Positions 15,085-20,804 of a stretch of 20,804 nucleotides of DNA are shown here, one piece after another. Position numbers and translations under genes: made by a program. The notes below the pieces were generated by a model that saw only the letters and a list, made by a program, of their open reading frames with translations, made no database searches and was not told where the DNA came from. The stretch comes from CAYRGS01 sp964423875 (GTDB lineage: Bacteria > UBA8248 > JACPRG01 > G963555815): positions 1 to 20,804 of the forward strand of contig CAYRGS010000067.1 of assembly GCA_964423875.1 (NCBI GenBank). Reading direction: 5' to 3'. How positions within the stretch are numbered: position 1 is the first letter of the stretch; every line of letters begins with the position of its first letter.

Positions 15085-15128
15085 GGCGGTGGTTCTCGGC
15101 CGATTTCCCGGCCCTGGCTCCCACCGCC
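15085..15128 (+). terminator. Nested hairpin between SixA and the first transporter
   Basis: GGCGGTGG (15085-15092) pairs perfectly with CCACCGCC (15121-15128). Inside it GGCC near 15099 can pair with GGCC near 15109, forming an inner stem. It starts 36 bases after the SixA stop. There is no T-run, so it could be a terminator or a leader structure of the transporter mRNA. Confidence 0.4.
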
Positions 15129-15236
15129 GTCACCGTTGACTTTCCAAGGGGCGAAGAGCACTTTCACATACGGACGCCTCGAACAAACAACGGCTTCCCC
15201 GAAAAATCCGATTTTCATTAGGAGGCGGCACCAGCC

Positions 15237-16124
15237 TTGTCCTTCATTCAATACATCCCCATTGAAATCACCGCCCTTCTGGCGGCGGCGGCCATGTCGA
15301 CCATGAGCATCCTGAACCGCCGGGGGCTTCAAACGGGTTCGCCTTACATGGCGGCGGTCATCATCAACGCGACCGTCTTGACCGTCTATTTCGGAATCTG
15401 TACAGCCCTGGGCGTCCGCTGGATGGAGCTTCCCGGCACCGCGGTCGGCTGGTTTCTCCTGGCCGGGATTTCCTCCCCCGCCCTTTCGATGACCCTGTAC
15501 TATATCTCTCTCAGCCGCTTCGGTGTGGGCAAGGCCGGCCCCATCGCGATGGGCGGGAATCCGTTGTTCGGCGTCCTGTTGGGAATCCTGATTCTCGGGG
15601 AGAGGCCCCACTGGTCCCTTTACCTGGGGTCGGTTCTGATCATCGGGGGTATTTGGATCATCGCCCGCCCCAAGGGGGAACCGTCCCTCAAATGGAGCGA
15701 GGCCGTCATCCCCCTGGCGGCGGGATTCTTCTTCGGTCTGTCCACGGTCATCCGAAAGCTCGGCCTGAACATCCTCCCGCTCCCCCATGTCGGGGTGATG
15801 GTTTCCTCGACAACCGCGCTCGTGTGTCTGATCTTGACCTATCCGCTGTTCCCAAAGGGCAAACGACTGGTCCGTTCGGCCAGGGCGGTGAAGTTCTCGC
15901 TTTTCGGGGGGATCTCCTTATCGATCTCGTTCTTCTTTCTCTTTACCGCCATCAACCTGGGAGAGGTCTCGCGTGTCATGGCCATCTTCGGGGTCACGCC
16001 GCTGCTTTCCATCGCGCTGGCGGCCATCTTCCTGGGCAACCTGGAAAACATCACGTCAAGAATTTATGGGGGCACGGTCTCCATTGTAACGGGCATCGTG
16101 CTAATCACGCTTCTGAAGGGGTGA
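15237..16124 (+). CDS. EamA/DMT-family transporter, first of a tandem pair
   Basis: 295-residue inner-membrane protein of the drug/metabolite transporter superfamily, with ten predicted helices arranged as two EamA repeats (about 10-140 and 155-294). The first repeat ends in LGERPHWSLYLGSVLIIGGIWII, the hallmark segment ending each EamA unit. The second ends in LGNLENITSRIYGGTVSIVTGIVLI. Family members export amino acids, metabolites or drugs or import small organic compounds, and the substrate is unknown. The start is TTG at 15237, with AGGAGG 11 bases upstream. No ATG exists before residue 20, which is inside the first helix. The product is clearly homologous, without gaps over most of its length, to that of the next gene, so the pair arose by tandem duplication and could act together or on related substrates. 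Confidence 0.87.
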   Translation: MSFIQYIPIEITALLAAAAMSTMSILNRRGLQTGSPYMAAVIINATVLTVYFGICTALGVRWMELPGTAVGWFLLAGISSPALSMTLYYISLSRFGVGKAGPIAMGGNPLFGVLLGILILGERPHWSLYLGSVLIIGGIWIIARPKGEPSLKWSEAVIPLAAGFFFGLSTVIRKLGLNILPLPHVGVMVSSTTALVCLILTYPLFPKGKRLVRSARAVKFSLFGGISLSISFFFLFTAINLGEVSRVMAIFGVTPLLSIALAAIFLGNLENITSRIYGGTVSIVTGIVLITLLKG

Positions 16125-16167
16125 ATCCGCTCCCGGGCCGCAAGGAGGGACGGAGGACGGCTCGCGG

Positions 16168-16187
16168 CCGGACACGCCGTTGTCCGG
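16168..16187 (+). terminator. Compact GC-rich hairpin between the two transporter genes
   Basis: CCGGACA (16168-16174) pairs perfectly with TGTCCGG (16181-16187) around a 6-base loop, 43 bases after the first transporter stop. No T-run follows. It could separate expression of the two paralogues or stabilise an upstream mRNA end. Confidence 0.45.
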
Positions 16188-16250
16188 TCCCTGACTCCCG
16201 TTCCGGTTTGATCCTTCGGTCCCGTTTCCATTTCTCGGACACACACGAAC

Positions 16251-17129
16251 TTGCAATCTCTTCCCGTCGATCTCATCGCCATATTGGCGGCCTTGACCAT
16301 GTCGACTGTGAGCATCCTGAATCGTCGGGGGTTCCAGTCGGGCTCGCCTTACATGGCGGCGGTTACGGTCAACCTGACGATCCTGATCATTTATTCGGTG
16401 ATTTGCACGGCGATCGGAATCCGCTGGCTGGAGCTGCCCCGTGCGGGCGTCTTCTGGTTCCTGGTCGGGGGAGTCAGCTCACCGGCCCTATCGATCACCG
16501 CGTATTACATTTCCCTGAACCGCTTCGGCGTGGCCAAGGCCGTTCCCATCTCCATGGGATCGAGCCCGCTCTTTTCCGTCCTACTGGGCACCTTGATTCT
16601 AGGGGAGCGCCCGCCCGCATCCCTTTATGCGGGGACGGCGCTCATCGTCGGCGGAATCTGGGTGATCACCCGCCCCAAGGGCGAGTCCCGCATGAAGTGG
16701 ACCGAGACCATCATCCCTTTGTCCGGAGGCTTCTTTTGGGGATTGGCCGCCGTCATCCGGAAGATCGGCCTGGAGATCCTACCTTTGCCTCATGTGGGCA
16801 TCGTGTTCTCCACCTTTTCTGCCCTAGTGGTCCTGATGCTGACTTACGGGTTCTTTCCGAAAGGCCGGCGCTTCCTGGGATCGGGCAGGGCGCTGATGTT
16901 TTTCATCTTGGCGGGCACCACCCTCGCGGTCACTTTGTTTTTCCTCTTCTCCGCGATCCGGCTGGGGGAAGTCTCCCGCGTGATGGCCATCATGGGCGCC
17001 ACGCCCATGCTCTCCGTCGCGATGGCGGCGATCTTCCTGGGCGACCTGGAGCGAATTACCCTGAGAACGTATCTCGGGACAGCTTCGATTGTGCTGGGCA
17101 TCGTTCTCATCACGCTCCTCCGGGGTTGA
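16251..17129 (+). CDS. EamA/DMT-family transporter, second of a tandem pair
   Basis: 292-residue paralogue of the preceding transporter. It has the same ten-helix, two-repeat layout and long identical stretches such as GSPYMAAV, ISSPALS/VSSPALS, LILGERP, ILPLPHVG and LGEVSRVMAI. Well over half of the residues are identical by eye in a gapless alignment. The start is TTG at 16251. It aligns with the first copy near its N-terminus and no better start exists, because a TGA lies in frame at 16209-16211. No clear Shine-Dalgarno is seen. Differences cluster at PIAMGGNPLFG versus PISMGSSPLFS and in helix faces near residues 35-60 and 190-225, which could change the substrate. The gene precedes the molybdopterin hydroxylase, which has its own candidate promoter. 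Confidence 0.86.
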   Translation: MQSLPVDLIAILAALTMSTVSILNRRGFQSGSPYMAAVTVNLTILIIYSVICTAIGIRWLELPRAGVFWFLVGGVSSPALSITAYYISLNRFGVAKAVPISMGSSPLFSVLLGTLILGERPPASLYAGTALIVGGIWVITRPKGESRMKWTETIIPLSGGFFWGLAAVIRKIGLEILPLPHVGIVFSTFSALVVLMLTYGFFPKGRRFLGSGRALMFFILAGTTLAVTLFFLFSAIRLGEVSRVMAIMGATPMLSVAMAAIFLGDLERITLRTYLGTASIVLGIVLITLLRG

Positions 17130-17155
17130 GCGGACGATTCATTCGGTGCTATGAT
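17126..17155 (+). promoter_or_regulatory. Candidate sigma70-type promoter before the Mo hydroxylase
   Basis: TTGAGC (17126-17131) overlaps the stop of the second transporter. An 18-base spacer then leads to TATGAT (17150-17155), matching 4 of 6 and 5 of 6 positions. The predicted leader is about 115 bases. Confidence 0.35.
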
Positions 17156-17279
17156 GAACGCCGGAGTCGATGCTCCGGCTCCAAACCTGATTTTCAGCCG
17201 TCACGGAATGCGCGGTCGGGACTACCCGATTGCCGAATGGCCCCTGCTCGGGCCGGGGAATGTTTGTGGGAGTGAATCC

Positions 17280-19592
17280 ATGAGTTCCTTAAGAGTCATC
17301 GGGTCACGCGCGCCCCTGCTGGGGTCGGCGGTCAAAACGCTGGGCCAAGCCAAATTCGCGACCGATTTGAACATGCCCGGTCTTCTGCACGGCCGCGTGC
17401 TTCGAAGCCCGCACGGCCACGCGCGCATCCTGAACATCGATATCTCCGACGCGGAGAAGACGCCGGGCGTCAAGTCCGTCGTCACGGGCAAGGACCTCCC
17501 CCGGGGGGCCGCCTACGGCACGATCCGCAAAGACCAAACCGCACTGGCCATCGAAAAGGTCCTCTTCATCGGCCATGAGGTGGCCGCCGTCGCGGCGGTG
17601 AGCCGGGAGGCCGCCGAGGAGGCCATTGAACGCATCCGGGTGGAGTACGAAGTCCTTCCGGCATATTTCACCCCCGAGGACGCCATGGCCGAGGGAGCGG
17701 TCCTCATCCACGACGACGCCCCCGGAAACATCTGCCACGCGCTGGATTTCGATAAGGGCGAAGACGTGGACGCGGCCTTCGCGGGGTCCGACATCGTCCT
17801 CGAGGAGGAATTCTACGCCGGCACCCAGTATCACGCCTTCACCGAGCCGAACTGCACCGTCGCCGACCCGACGGACGGCGGCAAGCTGGTCATGCACGTC
17901 CCCTGTCAGAAGGTCTTCCTCGGCCGTGATCGCATCGCCATGGGGTTGGGGCTCGAGGCCTCGAAAGTGCGCCTTATTCAGCCGTACGTCGGCGGCGCGT
18001 TCGGCGGCAAGTCCATTGAAGACCCCAACGCCTTCATCAGCGGCCTCCTCGCGCTGAAGTGCGGCCACCCAGTCAAACTGGAGAACCTCCGGACCGAGTC
18101 GTTCCGTGGGGCCACGCGGATGCGGGTTCCGGCCCGGGTCCGCCTGAAGATCGGCGCCATGAAGGACGGCACGCTTACCGCCCACGAGCTGAACATCGTT
18201 TCCGACTGCGGCGGGTACACCGGTCCGTCGCCGGGCATCGTGAACACCATGGTCACCCGCTGGCCCTCGATCTATCGCTGGAAGGCCTGCCGGGTCATCG
18301 CGCACCTGGCCTTCACCAACAATCCGCCCAAAGGCGCCTTCCGGGGTTTCGGGACGCCCCAGACGACGGTACCCGGCGAGATCTTGATGGACATGCTCGC
18401 CGAGGCGCTCGACATCGACGCGATGGATCTTCGCATGAAGAATATTCTGAAGCCCCGTGAGCTCTCGATCCACAAGTGGAACGCCATCACGAACGCCCTG
18501 CCCGAGTGTGTCGAGCAAGTGGTCGAGATGACCGACTGGAAGCGAAAATCGCGGGAGAACCTCAAAAACCGCACCGGGACCAAGCGGCGCGGGATTGGGT
18601 TGGCCGCCGCCAATCACGTGAGCGGCAACCGGATCATCGCCGGCTGGGAAGGCTCCACGGCCATCCTCCAGGCGCACGATGACGGGCGGGTCGGCCTCCT
18701 GATCGGCGAGGGCGACACCGGTCAGGGGTCTCCGACGGTGCTGTGCATGTTCGCCGCCGAGGAGCTGGGTCTCGAGATCACAGACATCGATCTCTGTGCG
18801 GCGGACACCGACGTCGCCCCTTACACCCTCGGCTCCTTCGCAAGCCGCATTACGATGATCGGCGGCAACGCCGTGCACCGGGCGGCAGTGGAATTGAGGA
18901 AAAAGCTCGCGGCGGTGGTCGCCTCCGAGCTGGAGGCCGATCCCGACGACCTCGAGTTCGAAGGGGGGCGCATCTTCATCAAAGCCGCCCCGGACCGGGG
19001 CATGACCATCGGCGAAGCGGCCCATCTGGAGCACAAGCGCACCAACGGTGGTCCGGTCATGGCCGTCGGCCACTACGAAGCGGAGAACGACGTCGTCAAG
19101 CCCCCCCTCCTCGACGGAAATGTGGCCCCAGGATACGAATTCGTCGCCCAGGTCGCCGAAGTCGAGGTGGACACGGAAACCGGCCAGGTCGAGCTTCTGG
19201 ATTTCGCCTCGGTGGACGACGTCGGGCGGATCGTCTCCGCCCTGGGGGCGGAGGGACAAACCGAGGGCGCCATCAGCCAGGGGATTGGCTGGGCGTATAA
19301 CGAGGAAATGATCTTCGAGAACGGCCAGCCGGTCAACGGCAACCTGGCCGACTACGCCGTTCCCAAGGCCGAATCCATGCCGCCCATCCGGCACGCGTTC
19401 ATCGAGACGGACGACCCGCTCGGCCCCCACGGCGCGAAGGGCTGCTCGGAAGGGCCCGTGAACGCCGTCGGCGCGGCCATCGCCAACGCCATCTACAACG
19501 CCGTCGGCGTCCGGTGCCGAAAAATCCCCATTCGCCCCCAGGATTTGCTCAAGGCCATCCAGGCGAAAGAGGCTTCCGAGGACGGGGGGTAG
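17280..19592 (+). CDS. Molybdopterin hydroxylase large subunit (xanthine dehydrogenase/CoxL-like)
   Basis: 770-residue large subunit of the xanthine oxidase/aldehyde oxidase family, near the usual length for a separate Mo subunit. The N-terminal a/b hammerhead domain (about 15-120) is followed by the Mo-cofactor domain. VGGAFGGK (237-244) and AFRGFG (353-358) are cofactor-contact motifs, GEGDTGQG lies in the second half, and the catalytic Glu724 lies in KGCSEGPVNAVGAAIANAI. The VAYRCSFR loop of true CO dehydrogenases is absent, so hydroxylation of a heterocycle, aldehyde or acyl group is more likely. The ATG at 17280 (GGGAG 7 bases upstream) is preferred over an upstream open extension to 17151, because family similarity begins at VIGSRAPLLGSAVKTLGQAKFATD. 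The partner [2Fe-2S] and FAD subunits are not adjacent. The upstream gene is a transporter, and an insertion sequence lies about 415 bases downstream. Confidence 0.87.
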   Translation: MSSLRVIGSRAPLLGSAVKTLGQAKFATDLNMPGLLHGRVLRSPHGHARILNIDISDAEKTPGVKSVVTGKDLPRGAAYGTIRKDQTALAIEKVLFIGHEVAAVAAVSREAAEEAIERIRVEYEVLPAYFTPEDAMAEGAVLIHDDAPGNICHALDFDKGEDVDAAFAGSDIVLEEEFYAGTQYHAFTEPNCTVADPTDGGKLVMHVPCQKVFLGRDRIAMGLGLEASKVRLIQPYVGGAFGGKSIEDPNAFISGLLALKCGHPVKLENLRTESFRGATRMRVPARVRLKIGAMKDGTLTAHELNIVSDCGGYTGPSPGIVNTMVTRWPSIYRWKACRVIAHLAFTNNPPKGAFRGFGTPQTTVPGEILMDMLAEALDIDAMDLRMKNILKPRELSIHKWNAITNALPECVEQVVEMTDWKRKSRENLKNRTGTKRRGIGLAAANHVSGNRIIAGWEGSTAILQAHDDGRVGLLIGEGDTGQGSPTVLCMFAAEELGLEITDIDLCAADTDVAPYTLGSFASRITMIGGNAVHRAAVELRKKLAAVVASELEADPDDLEFEGGRIFIKAAPDRGMTIGEAAHLEHKRTNGGPVMAVGHYEAENDVVKPPLLDGNVAPGYEFVAQVAEVEVDTETGQVELLDFASVDDVGRIVSALGAEGQTEGAISQGIGWAYNEEMIFENGQPVNGNLADYAVPKAESMPPIRHAFIETDDPLGPHGAKGCSEGPVNAVGAAIANAIYNAVGVRCRKIPIRPQDLLKAIQAKEASEDGG

Positions 19593-20007
19593 GCCGGGTT
19601 TCTCACCCGCCCTTTTGGGTGACCGCCGAACCCGCGGACTTTCCGCCACCCAACTGTTCGGCCGGCTCCGCGTGTTTGACAAGCCCCTGTTCGGCTCCGA
19701 AAATTCACCTACGCACATGGCGGAGGAGTTGATGCTCGGCCTCAATCAGGAGGCAGGGGGACTCGACTTTGACCCCGTCGCCGCGCTCGGGGCGATCTCT
19801 GTCCGGGTTGGGACGCTTCGCGGCCGCCCATCCGGGGGACTGAAGATGAGGCCTTTTGCTGACGGACGCCTACCCTTCTTCGGGTCTTTCATTCGGACCA
19901 AGGTCCTCTTATCCGATAGAAGACAACCGAAAAAACCATACATTCAAGGCTGGGAGATGAAGACATGTTCACGACTCCGGTCTCAGCTGAATCCGTTCCC
20001 AACTACG
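19593..20007. other. Non-coding or decayed interval after the Mo hydroxylase
   Basis: Just after the stop, CACCC (19604-19608) and GGGTG (19617-19621) form a weak hairpin that may act as a terminator. A second short one, ACCC/GGGT, lies near 19872-19884. An open frame runs on plus from about 19615, but its translation shows no known motif and it reads into the putative insertion-sequence end, so no gene is called. Confidence 0.4.
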
Positions 20008-20804
20008 TGTATAGGTTCAGATAGATGTGAGACATCTCCTTGGTAGGGAGTAGAGTGCCAAGGGCCAAGAGAGAGGAGGTCCCTGGATGCAAGTGTTTGG
20101 TTGTCCCCCGAGGGCCGGGATCGTCTTCGTGCCCTGAGCCTTTGGCGGGAGAGCGGGAATGCGAAATTGGTTTGCAGCACATTTGGGGTGAGCCGGGCCA
20201 CGCTGCACCGCTGGCGGAATCGGTTTGAGCCCCGAAACCTGACGACCCTGCAGGAGCGCACGCGCCGGCCGTGCCGGGTGAGGCAACCCACGTGGTCGCC
20301 AGAGCTGGTGAAGGCGGTCTTGCAGCTTCGGGAGCAGTACCCCCGGGGGGGAAGGGCCAAGCTGGCGGTCCTGCTTGGGCGCGAGGGGTTGGTGACCTCG
20401 GTCTCGACGGTGGGCCGCATCCTGGCCGATCTCAAGCGCCGGCGACTGCTGCTCGAGCCGAGGGGCAAGGTGGTGAGCGCGAAGCGGCGTCGGGCGCGGC
20501 GGTCTTACGCCACGCGCAAGCCCAAGGGCTATGTGCCCGGCCTTCCCGGAGACCTGGTCCAGGTGGACACCCTCGAGCTTTCTCCCCTTCCCGGGGTGAG
20601 CTTGAAGAAATTCACCGCCCGCGACATGGTCTCGCGTTGGGACGTGATGGAGGTCTTCTCGTGCGCCACGGCCCTTTGCGCCCGGCGGTTTTTGGACACC
20701 CTTCAGGCGCGCGCTCCGTTCCCGCTGCGGGCGATTCAGGTGGACGGGGGCTCGGAGTTCCGGGCGGTGTTCGAGGCGGCGTGCGCGGAGCGGGAGATTT
20801 TGCT
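20008..20804 (+). mobile_element. Insertion sequence, left part, IS481-like (truncated by window end)
   Basis: The interval carries a DDE transposase gene and is preceded by a candidate terminus beginning TGTATAGGTTCAGATAG at 20008. The exact end is uncertain because the right end and target duplications lie outside the window. The element has entered, or lies next to, the gene-free stretch after the Mo hydroxylase. Confidence 0.5.
20101..20804 (+). CDS. IS481-like DDE transposase (3' end outside window, N-terminus possibly frameshifted)
   Basis: The reading frame is open from about 20047 to the window end. It begins with a helix-turn-helix region (LVCSTFGVSRATLHRWRNRF) and a second DNA-binding segment (KLAVLLGREGLVTSVSTVGRIL). 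The integrase catalytic core follows, with first Asp at 20566-20568 (VQVDTLEL) and second Asp at 20743-20745 (QVDGGSEF), 59 residues apart. The third acidic residue lies outside. The true start is unclear. AGGAGG at 20074-20079 stands 7 bases before ATG 20087, but that ATG reads out of frame to a TGA. Removing two bases around 20095-20098 would join ATG-Gln-Val to Trp-Leu-Ser-Pro-Glu, which looks like a natural N-terminus. A TTG at 20101 is used here as a conservative in-frame boundary. The transposase may therefore be inactive. Confidence 0.72.
   Translation, partial: MSPEGRDRLRALSLWRESGNAKLVCSTFGVSRATLHRWRNRFEPRNLTTLQERTRRPCRVRQPTWSPELVKAVLQLREQYPRGGRAKLAVLLGREGLVTSVSTVGRILADLKRRRLLLEPRGKVVSAKRRRARRSYATRKPKGYVPGLPGDLVQVDTLELSPLPGVSLKKFTARDMVSRWDVMEVFSCATALCARRFLDTLQARAPFPLRAIQVDGGSEFRAVFEAACAEREIL

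Noticed and set aside
15653..17275. 540-codon plus-strand frame overlapping both transporters
   Set aside because: It is out of frame with two clear EamA proteins, and its translation is His/Arg/Pro-rich and not membrane-like. It reflects their shared codon pattern after duplication.
17280..19592. Calling the Mo subunit a CO dehydrogenase (coxL)
   Set aside because: The form I CO dehydrogenase active-site loop VAYRCSFR is not present, and no coxM or coxS neighbour is seen.
17304..19745. 813-codon minus-strand open frame opposite the Mo hydroxylase
   Set aside because: The plus-strand product has all cofactor motifs and the catalytic Glu. The antisense reading has no recognisable domain, so it is a codon-bias artefact of GC-rich DNA.
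19615..20046. 143-codon open frame after the Mo hydroxylase
   Set aside because: It overlaps a weak hairpin and runs into the putative IS end. The translation matches nothing I recognise, so it is more likely non-coding or decayed sequence.

Overview
The window is a GC-rich (roughly 60-65% by eye) bacterial chromosome segment from what looks like an uncultured environmental heterotroph. No rRNA, tRNA, CRISPR array or phage gene was seen and nothing fixes the taxon. Start-codon choice is unusual. Besides ATG and GTG, four genes appear to start with TTG, and one appears to start with CTG, where an in-frame stop lies just upstream.

Layout. (1) 39-3318, minus strand: a surface-sugar group with a GT2 glycosyltransferase, a GT39/PMT-type membrane glycosyltransferase and an extended SDR resembling LegB-type NAD-dependent 4,6-dehydratases. 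(2) 3319-4706: a gene-poor interval with an interrupted palindromic repeat (a second copy of the motif lies at 39-67), outward-facing TTGACA/TGTCAA ends, and a broken cyclase/kynurenine-formamidase-like gene with in-frame TAG codons. (3) 4707-8877: a catabolic-looking block. Cupin, fumarase/adenylosuccinate-lyase-superfamily enzyme and decarboxylase-type amidohydrolase lie on the minus strand, divergent from a beta-hydroxyacid dehydrogenase. (4) 9025-13065: a second nucleotide-sugar block with two SDRs and a GmhB-like heptose-bisphosphate phosphatase on minus, and one more epimerase on plus. (5) 13209-19592: a carbon-carbon-hydrolase-like alpha/beta hydrolase, a SixA phosphatase, a tandem pair of EamA transporters, and a molybdopterin hydroxylase large subunit without its usual partner subunits. 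(6) 20008-end: the left part of an insertion sequence with an IS481-like DDE transposase, cut by the window end.

How they may work together: four distinct sugar-nucleotide SDRs, GmhB and two glycosyltransferases suggest synthesis of unusual sugars for a cell-surface glycan. The enzymes between and beside them (decarboxylase, lyase/cycloisomerase, cupin, dehydrogenase, C-C hydrolase, Mo hydroxylase, exporters or importers) suggest degradation of a small, possibly aromatic or heterocyclic, acid. This pathway reading is inference. No clear defence, toxin-antitoxin or novel mobile system was found. The most checkable oddities are the CTG start, the amber-containing cyclase remnant, the palindromic repeats, the tandem transporter duplication and the orphan Mo subunit.
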